Shown: piece by piece, positions 33,595 through 41,468 of the stretch
How the letters are laid out: each line of letters opens with the position of its first letter
How positions within the stretch are numbered: position 1 is the stretch's first letter
NCBI RefSeq assembly: GCF_019703835.1
Contig: NZ_AP023055.1
Span: 124,001 to 188,000, forward strand
Direction of reading: 5' to 3'
Length of the DNA: 64,000 nucleotides
DNA from: Thaumasiovibrio subtropicus
GTDB lineage: Bacteria > Pseudomonadota > Gammaproteobacteria > Enterobacterales > Vibrionaceae
Position numbers and translations under genes: made by a program
Notes under the pieces: generated by a model
The model's input: only the letters and a program-made list of their open reading frames with translations
What the model was told of the DNA's origin: nothing
The model's database searches: none

Positions 33595-34065
33595 ATGAAA
33601 GATCAGAAAGCCATTGCATTAGACGCGATTGAACTTGTTAAACCCGCCATTGAGCGATTGTTTGAAAGTACCAATCGTCAGGAACTACACATTGTGGTGA
33701 TGAATCCACAACTCAAACCTTGGGAATCGACATTCGAAGACGCCATTTTGGTTGAGCAAAGTATCGGCTCGCCCGAAAAATGGACGATTGCCTTTGACCA
33801 ACTAGCACGTAAAAAGGCGCACCAGGCGTGGCGTCACCAACAAGCTAACCTCATGCAGCAATCTGTGCATCCTGCTTCACTACGCGAAGGTGATGTACTG
33901 TTTTATGGCTCCTTTGTGTATGGCGACATCGTCGTTGCCTGCAGTGGCGTACAGCAATGGTTCGACATGCTGATCAGCAGTTGGATTGCGACTGCCATTG
34001 AGCAGCTTACCGTTCATGAATATCAAACCAATAAACTCGAAAACCCGACCCAGCAGTACCGCTAA
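33595..34065 (+). CDS. Hypothetical protein, first gene of the tct locus
   Basis: A 156-residue soluble protein that I do not firmly recognise. Its C-terminal half (LREGDVLFYGSFVYGDIVVACSGVQQWFDMLISSWIATAIEQL) has the look of the GlcG/HbpS-like fold that binds small molecules; this is a weak resemblance. It has a very strong Shine-Dalgarno (AAAGGGAGGTGAT) before ATG 33595, so high expression is likely; the ATG at 33577 is not needed. It is 57 bases upstream of tctC and may sense the transported acid (inference). Confidence 0.6.
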   Translation: MKDQKAIALDAIELVKPAIERLFESTNRQELHIVVMNPQLKPWESTFEDAILVEQSIGSPEKWTIAFDQLARKKAHQAWRHQQANLMQQSVHPASLREGDVLFYGSFVYGDIVVACSGVQQWFDMLISSWIATAIEQLTVHEYQTNKLENPTQQYR

Positions 34066-34121
34066 CCACTGGCGATATTAGGTATTTGTTGAAGATAACA
34101 ATTGAAGATAAAGGACTGACT

Positions 34122-35048
34122 ATGAGCAACTTACTGAAGAAAATCTTAGTGACAGCAGGCATTTTACTGTCGACAACGGCGATAGCGGCAGATTATCCGA
34201 CAAAAAATATTCGCTTGGTGGTGCCCTTTGGCGCAGGCGGTGGTACCGATGCTGTTGGCCGTACACTGGCCAATTCTGCAAAAGATGAGTTGGGTAAGAA
34301 TATCTCCATCATGAACCGCACGGGCGGTGCGGGTGCGGTAGGCATGAGCTTTGGCGCCCAGCAGCGTCCAGATGGCTATACCTTAACGGTAGTAACACGT
34401 GAGATTGCGTCGTTACCGCAGATGGGGTTGATGCAGCACAATGTCGATGATTTTCGCCTTATCCGGATGGTGAATTTAGATCCTGCTGTGGTGTTGGTAT
34501 CTGCAGATAGCCCATTCAACACCATTAATGATTTGATTGAAGAGGCGAAGAAACAAGAAGGTGGACTACGTTTTGCTTCAACAGCGGCGCCAAACTTCTA
34601 CCTGATGGCATTAGAGCAAGATCAGAACATTAAGATGAATGCCATTCCTTACAATGGTGCGTCTGAGGCAATCCCAGCGGTACTGGGCAAGCATACCGAT
34701 GTCACCATGGTGACACCGGGTGAAGCGATTGCACAGCTTCGCTCAGGCCAGCTAAAAGCATTAGGCGTGATGTCTGAAGAGCGTATTAGCTTTATTCCTG
34801 ATGTGCCGACCCTAAAAGAGCAAGGTGTTGATGTGGTGACCGGCACATGGCGTGGTATTGGTGCGCCAAAAGATACGCCTGACCACGTTATCGAAACACT
34901 CGGTGAAGCGTTTGATAAGGCAATGGCTTCACCTGAGTTCATTAGCTTTATGGAGCAAGGTGCGATGACGATTCACAACCTTAATGCGGAAGAATTTACC
35001 GCATTTGTTGAAGAAGATACGCAAGCGCTAGGTCAATTGATTCAATAA
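34122..35048 (+). CDS. tctC: Tripartite tricarboxylate transporter substrate-binding protein TctC
   Basis: A 309-residue periplasmic binding protein. The signal peptide ends LLSTTAIAAD, followed by YPTKNIRLVVPFGAGGGTDAVGRTLA, the family start, and VPTLKEQGVDVVTGTWRGIGAPKDTPD near the end. It captures carboxylates such as citrate or other dicarboxylates for TctAB. The ligand is not readable. ATG at 34122 follows AAAGGACTG. A hairpin sits between it and tctB, which normally raises the binding protein's level. Confidence 0.92.
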   Translation: MSNLLKKILVTAGILLSTTAIAADYPTKNIRLVVPFGAGGGTDAVGRTLANSAKDELGKNISIMNRTGGAGAVGMSFGAQQRPDGYTLTVVTREIASLPQMGLMQHNVDDFRLIRMVNLDPAVVLVSADSPFNTINDLIEEAKKQEGGLRFASTAAPNFYLMALEQDQNIKMNAIPYNGASEAIPAVLGKHTDVTMVTPGEAIAQLRSGQLKALGVMSEERISFIPDVPTLKEQGVDVVTGTWRGIGAPKDTPDHVIETLGEAFDKAMASPEFISFMEQGAMTIHNLNAEEFTAFVEEDTQALGQLIQ

Positions 35049-35059
35049 ATTCTGAACGA

Positions 35060-35085
35060 GGCGAAGGTGGTTGAAGACCTTCGCC
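35060..35085 (+). terminator. Intercistronic hairpin between tctC and tctB
   Basis: GGCGAAGGT and ACCTTCGCC form a 9-bp stem with an 8-base loop followed by TTTTA. Such structures after binding-protein genes stop most transcripts or protect the 3' end. Confidence 0.7.
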
Positions 35086-35109
35086 TTTTAGTTTCAGAGA
35101 GGTAACACT

Positions 35110-35550
35110 ATGGATAGACGAAATCTCATCTTCTCTTCCTGTATGGCGGGACTCGGTATTCTCGCCCTCGTTTTAATTAGGCAGTTTGATGCGCCGATGT
35201 TTCAAGATGCCAGCGTCGACGCGAGCTTCTTTCCAACGGTCATTGCCATCGCCATCATAGGTTTGTCTGTAGCGATTGTGATTCAAGACAAACTGAAAGC
35301 AGCAAATCACTCTCAACCCATCTTCTCCAAACGCGCCCTGATGGGGATGGGTTTCCTGTTTGGCTACGCCATTGCCATTCATTTCGCTGGTTATTTATTA
35401 GCAACCCTAACGGCATTCACGATCTATTTACTGGCCTGCAAAATCAGAAAGCCAACTTACTATCTGACGGCATGGACATTTGTAGCGGCAATTTACTATC
35501 TGTTTGGGGAAGTGTTTGTGATTGCTTTGCCTCAAGGTATCTGGTTTTAG
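35110..35550 (+). CDS. tctB: Tripartite tricarboxylate transporter small membrane subunit TctB
   Basis: A 146-residue inner-membrane protein with four helices, the usual TctB length and placement. The start, MDRRNLIFSSCMAGLGILALVLI, and the internal ASFFPTVIAIAIIGLS fit the family. It is 9 bases upstream of tctA and works with it as the permease. Transport is driven by the sodium or proton gradient. Confidence 0.88.
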   Translation: MDRRNLIFSSCMAGLGILALVLIRQFDAPMFQDASVDASFFPTVIAIAIIGLSVAIVIQDKLKAANHSQPIFSKRALMGMGFLFGYAIAIHFAGYLLATLTAFTIYLLACKIRKPTYYLTAWTFVAAIYYLFGEVFVIALPQGIWF

Positions 35551-35559
35551 GAGGCGCTT

Positions 35560-37047
35560 ATGTTTGAACATCTCATCCAAGGGTTGGCGACAACCTTCAG
35601 TTTATCCGTTTTGCCTGTATTGGTTTTCGGTGTCCTCGGTGGCATTATTTTAGGTGCGCTGCCAGGTTTAACCGCGACCATGGGGGTGGCGATTCTGTTG
35701 CCATTTACCTTTGGTATGGAGCCTACTGCCGCACTTGTGATGCTAATCGGCGTCTACATTGGCGGCATTTATGGTGGCTCAATAGCCGCGATTTTATTGA
35801 AAACACCCGGCACACCGGCTTCTGCGGCGACAGTGTTGGATGGCCATACATTGGCAGCCAAAGGGCAGGCAGCCCGTGCACTCAGTATTTCTGCGGTTGC
35901 GTCGTTCACTGGTGGCTTAATCAGTACAGTGATTTTAATTGCGGTCGCGCCGTTGCTAGCGGATTTCGCCTTACGCTTTAATGCGCCTGAGTATTTTGCC
36001 TTGGCCGTGTTCGGCCTGACGATCATCGCGAGTGTTTCTGGAAAAAATATCTTCAAGGGCTTGCTAGCCGGCGCGATCGGTTTGCTGATTTCTACTGTCG
36101 GTTTAGACCCGATCAGCAGCGTACCGCGATTCACCTTTGGAGTGATGGACTTGTATAGCGGTATCAATGTGATTCCAGTACTGATTGGTCTATTTGCACT
36201 TTCTGAAGCACTGAGCCAAATGGAAAAAGTGCTCTCAGAGAAGAAAGCGGCCCGTCCGACATTTGACCGCAGCTTGATGAGTAAAGATGATCTAAAAGAG
36301 ATGATGCCAACGGCAGTGAAAAGCGGCCTAATGGGGACGGCGATCGGCTCTGTTCCCGGTGCTGGCGCGGATATCTCAGCCTTTGTTTGCTACAACGAAG
36401 CCAAGCGCTCTGCGAAAAACCCTGAGGAATTTGGTCAAGGTTCAGTGCGTGGATTGGCATCGGCAGAAGCGGGCAATAATGGTGTCACAGGGGGATCGTT
36501 AGTCCCCTTATTGACATTGGGCGTTCCCGGCGATGCGGTTGCTGCGGTATTACTGGGGGCGTTGATTGTACAAGGGTTAACGCCGGGGCCACTGCTGTTC
36601 GCGCAAAATCCCGATGTGGTTTACGGGGTATTTAGCTCCATGCTAGTGGCAAACTTTGTCATGCTAGTCATAGGCTTGGTGGGGATTCGTTTTTTCTGCC
36701 GTATCATCGAAGTACCGAAAGTGATGATGATCCCCGTGATTGTCTTTCTATCTATCATTGGTGCTTACGCGATAAACAACTCGATGTTTGATGTAGGTAT
36801 CGCGATTGGCTTTGGTGTGTTCGGGTTTATCTTGAGTAAGTTAGATATCCCTTCTTCTCCGATATTATTGGCGATCATCCTAGGCCCGATGGCAGAAACC
36901 AACCTGAGAAAAGCCTTACTCATGTACAACAACAGTTGGTCTTTCTTGTACGAGCGACCCATTGCACTAGGCTTTATCTTGCTCGCCGTGTTCTCTGTTT
37001 ACTCGACATTGAAAATGAAAAAGAAGCAGCAGGCCATTGAAACTTAG
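35560..37047 (+). CDS. tctA: Tripartite tricarboxylate transporter large permease TctA
   Basis: A 495-residue permease (usual length about 500) with around twelve helices. Family signatures are GGIILGALPGLTATMGVAILLPFTFGM near 27-52, YGGSIAAILLKTPGTPASAATVLDG near 73-97 and GVPGDAVAAVLLGALIVQGLTPGP near 325-348. It forms the membrane channel with TctB. No TctDE two-component pair is seen next to it; the gene at 33595 may be the local partner. A terminator follows 53 bases on. Confidence 0.95.
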   Translation: MFEHLIQGLATTFSLSVLPVLVFGVLGGIILGALPGLTATMGVAILLPFTFGMEPTAALVMLIGVYIGGIYGGSIAAILLKTPGTPASAATVLDGHTLAAKGQAARALSISAVASFTGGLISTVILIAVAPLLADFALRFNAPEYFALAVFGLTIIASVSGKNIFKGLLAGAIGLLISTVGLDPISSVPRFTFGVMDLYSGINVIPVLIGLFALSEALSQMEKVLSEKKAARPTFDRSLMSKDDLKEMMPTAVKSGLMGTAIGSVPGAGADISAFVCYNEAKRSAKNPEEFGQGSVRGLASAEAGNNGVTGGSLVPLLTLGVPGDAVAAVLLGALIVQGLTPGPLLFAQNPDVVYGVFSSMLVANFVMLVIGLVGIRFFCRIIEVPKVMMIPVIVFLSIIGAYAINNSMFDVGIAIGFGVFGFILSKLDIPSSPILLAIILGPMAETNLRKALLMYNNSWSFLYERPIALGFILLAVFSVYSTLKMKKKQQAIET

Positions 37048-37099
37048 CTGTAATGATGAAGGTCTAGTCAATACAATAACGTCGAAAGTTGAAGAGAGT

Positions 37100-37126
37100 G
37101 CCGAGCTGAGAAGCTCGGCCTTTTTG
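37100..37126 (+). terminator. Rho-independent terminator after tctA
   Basis: GCCGAGCT and AGCTCGGC form an 8-bp stem with a 3-base loop and CTTTTTG follows. It also lies just after the stop of the convergent ArsR gene. Confidence 0.85.
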
Positions 37127-37131
37127 TTGAC

Positions 37132-37431
37132 TCATTGCTCGTCAGCGCAGCATTCATCTTGAAGAAACTGAATCACGGTTTCTAGTTGGGCATATTCGGC
37201 GACACAATAAAGGGTTCGACCTTCGCGACGTTGCGAAAGCAGGCCAGCGGATGCCAAGCTAGAGATATGGTGAGATAGGGTCGACCCGGGTATTGCCAGT
37301 TGCGCTTGAATATTGCCCACGGCTATTCCTTGAAAGCCCGCTTTTACCACGCTTTTGAAGATGGCGAGACGTGTTGGGTGTCCTAGCTCTTTCAATGCTT
37401 TAGCAACTTGCTCGATATTCATTCTGTTCAC
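37132..37431 (-). CDS. ArsR-family winged-helix repressor
   Basis: A 99-residue ArsR/SmtB repressor with helix-turn-helix IPGSTLSHHISSLASAGLLSQRREGRTLYC. No ELCVCDL Cys box is visible in the usual alpha-3 place; instead the tail ends ECCADEQ, offering two Cys as ligands, so the sensing site differs from E. coli ArsR. It is divergent from the permease gene, and two palindromes lie between them as likely operators. The start may be ATG 37431 or 37422. Confidence 0.85.
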   Translation of the reverse strand: MNRMNIEQVAKALKELGHPTRLAIFKSVVKAGFQGIAVGNIQAQLAIPGSTLSHHISSLASAGLLSQRREGRTLYCVAEYAQLETVIQFLQDECCADEQ

Positions 37432-37521
37432 TCAGTTCTGCTTTTCTCGAAATATAAGCCTTGCGTCGATAAAAGAAAACCCCTTCGCGACGGCATCTAA
37501 TCAATTCAATCGCTTATCTAT

Positions 37522-37543
37522 TATTTCCATATATATGGAAATA
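37522..37543. promoter_or_regulatory. Palindromic operator A in the ArsR/permease region
   Basis: A 22-base perfect palindrome TATTTCCATATATATGGAAATA lies 90 bases from the ArsR start. It is of the ATA-rich kind that ArsR repressors bind. Shown in full only because of its role in the paired arrangement; its arms are TATTTCCATAT and its complement. Confidence 0.5.
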
Positions 37544-37569
37544 TTCTCTTGATCTGTTCGTATTTGATT

Positions 37570-37597
37570 CTATAATTCGAGAAATATCGAATTATAG
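37570..37597. promoter_or_regulatory. Palindromic operator B in the ArsR/permease region
   Basis: CTATAATTCGA and TCGAATTATAG are perfect 11-base arms around GAAATA. It lies 51 bases upstream of the permease start, so it probably controls that gene. Confidence 0.6.
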
Positions 37598-37647
37598 AGA
37601 TGCCAATCCCTAACGTGGGATGGCAGTGTGAATAGACGAGGTATCAA

Positions 37648-38703
37648 ATGAAAATGAGTTGGACAGAGATGGCACATGAGGCACTAGGCATGTTTGCGTT
37701 TCTCGCTGTTGAGCTTATTGCGCTATTTTTGGTGATTAGCTATTTGGTTGGGCTACTTCAGCACTACCTGACACCGCAGAAAATGCAGGCCATTCTCAGC
37801 GCTCGACAGGGTCGAGGTTACGTCATTGCCGCGTTGTTGGGCTCAGTGACGCCATTTTGCTCCTGCTCAACCATTCCCTTCTTGAAAGGTTTATTGCGAG
37901 CAAGAGCCGGGTTTGGTCCCATGATGGTCTTTTTGTTTGCGAGCCCACTGCTCAATCCAGTGATTATTGGGCTGTTTGTGGTGACGTTTGGTTGGCAAGT
38001 GGCGCTGTTCTATTTTGGCATTGCGATGAGTGTTGCTGTCACTGCGGGCTTCACATTGGAAAAGCTCGGTTTTGAACGTTACGTCAAAGCGGAAGCGTAT
38101 CAAAACAACAGCGTAGCGGGAGGTTGCACGATGTCGTCATCATGCAGCGAGGACAAGAACGCTAATCTTGGTCACTCCGCGAGTGAAGTGATGGCACGCT
38201 GTGGCAGTCAGTCTGCTACAGAGAGCGTATCTGTAGCACAGAGCGAACTGTTGCCTGATGTCTCGGGGTGTTGCGCCGTTGCCCCAGCGACACCGTCATT
38301 TTGGTTAACCATCTGGCAGTCAACGTGGAAAGATTTCAAGCAGGTGCTGCCGTACTTAATGCTGGGTGTGTTCATAGGCTCGATGATCTATGGATTCATT
38401 CCTGCCGATTTCATTGCCGCGCATGCGGATGCGAGCAAGTGGTATGCAGTGCCATTGGCGGCCGTGATTGGTATCCCGCTCTATTTGCGCGCAGAAGCGG
38501 TGATTCCGCTCAGTGCGGCCTTGGTGCAAAAAGGCATGGCGTTGGGGTCGGTGATGGCATTGATCATTGGCAGTGCAGGAGCAAGTTTAACCGAAGTGAT
38601 CTTGTTGAAATCACTCTTTAAAACGCCGATGATCATTGCGTTTTTGGTGGTGATTTTGGGTATGGCTGTTGGGGCAGGCTATCTTTACCCTGTGCTGTTT
38701 TAA
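37648..38703 (+). CDS. ArsP-type permease (UPF0718/DUF318) with Cys-rich loop
   Basis: A 351-residue inner-membrane permease with about eight helices. The signature SVTPFCSCSTIPFLKGLLRARAGFG near 70-95 carries the paired Cys of the family. Some members (ArsP) export trivalent organoarsenicals. A long central cytoplasmic loop (about 145-215) holds seven Cys (GGCTMSSSCSED, ARCGSQ, SGCCAV), which suggests binding of a thiol-reactive metal or metalloid. The divergent ArsR gene probably represses it. Cargo undetermined: organoarsenical, antimony or another soft metal are options. Confidence 0.85.
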   Translation: MKMSWTEMAHEALGMFAFLAVELIALFLVISYLVGLLQHYLTPQKMQAILSARQGRGYVIAALLGSVTPFCSCSTIPFLKGLLRARAGFGPMMVFLFASPLLNPVIIGLFVVTFGWQVALFYFGIAMSVAVTAGFTLEKLGFERYVKAEAYQNNSVAGGCTMSSSCSEDKNANLGHSASEVMARCGSQSATESVSVAQSELLPDVSGCCAVAPATPSFWLTIWQSTWKDFKQVLPYLMLGVFIGSMIYGFIPADFIAAHADASKWYAVPLAAVIGIPLYLRAEAVIPLSAALVQKGMALGSVMALIIGSAGASLTEVILLKSLFKTPMIIAFLVVILGMAVGAGYLYPVLF

Positions 38704-38718
38704 ACAGGCAATAATGAG

Positions 38719-38753
38719 AAAAAAGGCAGCCTATAAAACATGATTAGGCTGCC
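38719..38753 (-). terminator. Rho-independent terminator for the porin gene
   Basis: GGCAGCCTA and TAGGCTGCC form a 9-bp stem with an 11-base loop; on the minus strand TTTTTT follows. It may also work after the permease gene, whose stop lies 16 bases away. Confidence 0.8.
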
Positions 38754-38797
38754 TGACACCCTGGTAGTGGCGACCTGTGAAGGTGTCGAAATGGGTA

Positions 38798-38842
38798 TAC
38801 TCAAACCGCTTCTGAATAGCGCATCTTGAAGTGGCTCGAGTA
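38798..38842. repeat. 45-bp member of the TA-flanked repeat family
   Basis: One end reads TACTCAAACC and the other is the inverted left end of the 261-bp copies, GCTTCTGAAT then GCATCTTGAAGTGG and CTCGAGTA, with TA on both sides (38796-38797, 38843-38844). It sits between the porin stop and its terminator. Confidence 0.75.
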
Positions 38843-38862
38843 TATGTCGTAAATAATGACAC

Positions 38863-39918
38863 TTAGAATCGGTAGCTTGCGCCAACCGCAAATTCGTGGG
38901 CGTCCTTTTTTAAGTCGTCGAACTGGGACTGTTTGTATTCGGCATAGACAGTCAGATCATCTATCACTTGGTAATCACTGCCCGCAGTCCAAGAAAATTC
39001 ACTGCCTTGCTCGATATCGTCACTGCCATTCAACCAATCCGCACCTGTATAAGCGCGCCAATCATCAGTTAGTGCATAGCGTCCCGCAATGCCGACACCC
39101 AATGCGCTGCCTTGGCGAGTGGTGTTTTCTAACCCAACGTGGCCAATGTGTGTCCCGATGCGCCAACGTTTGTCTTTGGGCTCTTCATAAATGAGCGTGG
39201 TGCCTGTGGACGTTGCGATACCACCTAACGCATATTCTGTGGTTTGATAAACAGCCCGCAGCTGCATTCCTGTTATGGGTTTCAGTCGTGCCGCGATCCC
39301 ATAGCCATAATCGACTTCTGTCTCTTTAAGCGATACGTCATGACCGCCGACGCGAATTCGGGGTCTACGTTCCAGATCGCGACTGAGGAAGTATTGCCCT
39401 TCCAAGCGTACGTCGCCGAGCTGGGTGCGCATATACAATGTGTTTTCAGGACGTTTATTGCTGAGCTCTTCGCGGTCATTGAACGCATTCCCGCCCAGTT
39501 TGTGGCTGAATTCGTAGCCCTCGAGTTGTTTGTAGAGGCTATTTTGTTGGCCATAATAAATGCGGCCATACTCGTTACTGATCCCTACCCATGCTTGGCG
39601 GGTGAAAAAGCGATCGCTACTCTCATCAGCATGCAGCTTTGAGCCGTGTTCATACTGCGCACGAAGCCGCCATTGACTGATGTTCGCGAAGTCGCCTAGT
39701 TTATAGCGAGCACGAATGCCGATACGGCTGCTGTTGTCTTGCCATTGCCATGCATCGGTATTCGCAGCGGGCTCACTGTGATAGCGAACGATGGTTTTCG
39801 CTTGGCCATACAGGTCGATGTCGGTGGTATCGGTGTCGATAAGCGCAATGTTTGCTAGCGCTGGCATGCCGAGCATACTTAGGCTAAGTAGTGATGTTTT
39901 AAAAAAGGGGGTGTTCAT
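38863..39918 (-). CDS. Gram-negative outer-membrane porin
   Basis: A 351-residue general porin. The signal peptide begins at ATG 39918 (MNTPFFKTSLLSLSMLGMPALANIA), then IDLYGQAKTIVRYH as the first strand and an aromatic end, GASYRF. Typical loop features are QWRLRAQYEHGSKL and RQAWVGISNEYGRIYYGQQ. It forms a trimeric channel for small solutes. A 45-bp repeat lies between its stop and terminator. Specificity unknown. Confidence 0.88.
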   Translation of the reverse strand: MNTPFFKTSLLSLSMLGMPALANIALIDTDTTDIDLYGQAKTIVRYHSEPAANTDAWQWQDNSSRIGIRARYKLGDFANISQWRLRAQYEHGSKLHADESSDRFFTRQAWVGISNEYGRIYYGQQNSLYKQLEGYEFSHKLGGNAFNDREELSNKRPENTLYMRTQLGDVRLEGQYFLSRDLERRPRIRVGGHDVSLKETEVDYGYGIAARLKPITGMQLRAVYQTTEYALGGIATSTGTTLIYEEPKDKRWRIGTHIGHVGLENTTRQGSALGVGIAGRYALTDDWRAYTGADWLNGSDDIEQGSEFSWTAGSDYQVIDDLTVYAEYKQSQFDDLKKDAHEFAVGASYRF

Positions 39919-40061
39919 GGTCGCCTCCATTCCCTTGCGCTGCAATGGCGCAGCTTGTTCGTTGATGGCGATAACGTTACCTTACTGGCAATGACGCAAA
40001 CCTGAGCGTAGCGGTAAGCTTGTGGTAAGGTTGGCGTTACTTCAGTGAACGAGCAGGTTTA

Positions 40062-40322
40062 TACTCAAGCCACCTCAAGATGCAGGATTCAGAAGCAGAC
40101 TAGCGCATTGAGTTCAAGGCAAAGGTGTGAAGGAATGGCTTTCCCCTTTCGAGCGCCTTTAACGCAGAAATCGGGGCGCTAGTCGCTTCCCGAAGGGCGA
40201 GTTTTCTAGGCTCGCCCCCTTTGTTACTGCTTTTTGATTTAGTCTACTAGACCTTCAAAGCAGTGCCTCGATGGCAAACCTAGAAACTCTCGCTGAACAA
40301 GCATCTTGAGGTGGCTTGAGTA
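40062..40322. repeat. 261-bp TA-flanked inverted-repeat element (MITE), copy 1
   Basis: The ends are TACTCAAGCC and GGCTTGAGTA, with about 22 bases of diverged inverted repeat, and TA direct repeats at 40060-40061 and 40323-40324. There is no ORF of note. It is about 94 percent identical to copy 2 by eye. It has inner dyads such as TCGCTTCCCGAAGGGCGA. It resembles a non-autonomous element moved by a TA-targeting (IS630/Tc1-mariner type) transposase, which is not in this window. Confidence 0.8.
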
Positions 40323-40383
40323 TAGAGTAGTTGAGTTATACATTTCATTATCTCTATGCTCAAAGGCGAAAGGAATACTTACA

Positions 40384-40956
40384 TTGGAAAAAGAAAGAAT
40401 AGCGATAGGTATTTCTAACGGAATGAATATATCCACAACCCCTGTAGGTTTAATCATTGAACGGAAGTGGTTTTCGAGTAATACACTTTTTCTTACGGTG
40501 TTTACCATTGCTTGGTATGGCTTTTTGCTTAACTGGTATACTAATATCCCTAACATCTGGCCAATCAACGCTGAAAATATGATGGCCGCCTTATTTCCGT
40601 TGATACATGTTTCAGTGGGGATAAGTTTGACCTACTACGTCATTGCAAGTTATTTCAATAAAACCACGGTGACGGTGAGCCCTAGCGTGGTTGAATCTCG
40701 CATTACACCTATTCCATTTGGATTTAAGAAATCGATTACTTCTAAGTCAATCGAGCAGGTTTATTGTAAGGAAGTCACCACAGAGGGAAGGAATCGCAAG
40801 CATGTCTCTTATGAGGTGCGTGTTGTATTGAAAGACCAACGTCATATTGGATTGGTTTCCGGTTTTGAGAGCAGTGAGCAAGCCCTTTTCTTACAGCAAG
40901 AAATTGAAGCGTATCTGGGTATTAAAGATGTTAGTGTCAAAGGGGAGTTGGCTTAA
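40384..40956 (+). CDS. Hypothetical membrane protein with C-terminal PH-like domain
   Basis: I place the start at TTG 40384 (MEKERIAIGISNGM), with AAAGGA upstream; the earlier in-frame part comes from the repeat's end and is not genuine. The protein of about 190 residues has two membrane helices (NTLFLTVFTIAWYGFLLNW and AALFPLIHVSVGISLTYYVIASYF) and a soluble tail TVTVSPSVVESRITPIPFGFKK of the small beta-sandwich kind found in PH-like bacterial domains. Function unknown. It is 44 bases upstream of another small membrane protein gene. Its promoter may lie in or across the adjacent repeat. Confidence 0.6.
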   Translation: MEKERIAIGISNGMNISTTPVGLIIERKWFSSNTLFLTVFTIAWYGFLLNWYTNIPNIWPINAENMMAALFPLIHVSVGISLTYYVIASYFNKTTVTVSPSVVESRITPIPFGFKKSITSKSIEQVYCKEVTTEGRNRKHVSYEVRVVLKDQRHIGLVSGFESSEQALFLQQEIEAYLGIKDVSVKGELA

Positions 40957-41000
40957 ACCGAGTTCCAGCTCAATAACCCATTAATGAAAGGTAATATTCG

Positions 41001-41390
41001 GTGTTCTGGAAGCTGTTTTTATTTGTTTATACGTTTTACTTTCTAGGTGCAATTCCACTTAAGATATACCACTACTGGTCTGGTAAAGAGGTGAGCACTT
41101 TGGGGGTTAAATTAGAGGAAATCGTTAGCAATGCGCTTTATTTCGTTGGACTGTTAGCTGTGTATGGGCAAGTTAAAGCAGAGTTCTACTTCAACCAAAC
41201 AGTATGGATGACTTGGTTAGTTCTCTTCTTCGCTTATGCCATGTTTAGTCCTTTTATTTCACCCAAAATGAAGCATGTAAAGCATACAGTAGGTAAGCGT
41301 GCGCTGTGGTTAGGATGTATCCTTGCTCATGTTGTTTCAGTGCCTTTGTATTATGCTGTTTTTTTACAGTTGCGGTTTTTGGGGGCGTGA
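41001..41390 (+). CDS. Hypothetical four-helix membrane protein
   Basis: A 129-residue protein with four hydrophobic segments (FWKLFLFVYTFYFLGAIPL, LYFVGLLAVYGQV, WMTWLVLFFAYAMF, LWLGCILAHVVSVPLYYAVFL). GTG start at 41001 with AAAGG upstream. It follows the previous membrane protein gene by 44 bases; they may work together. No known family recognised. Confidence 0.55.
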   Translation: MFWKLFLFVYTFYFLGAIPLKIYHYWSGKEVSTLGVKLEEIVSNALYFVGLLAVYGQVKAEFYFNQTVWMTWLVLFFAYAMFSPFISPKMKHVKHTVGKRALWLGCILAHVVSVPLYYAVFLQLRFLGA

Positions 41391-41468
41391 ATATTTTGAC
41401 TGTAGTCACTGCACGGCCTTCGTTTAATACTGAGTAACCATAGCCAAATGATAATTAACTATAGCAAA

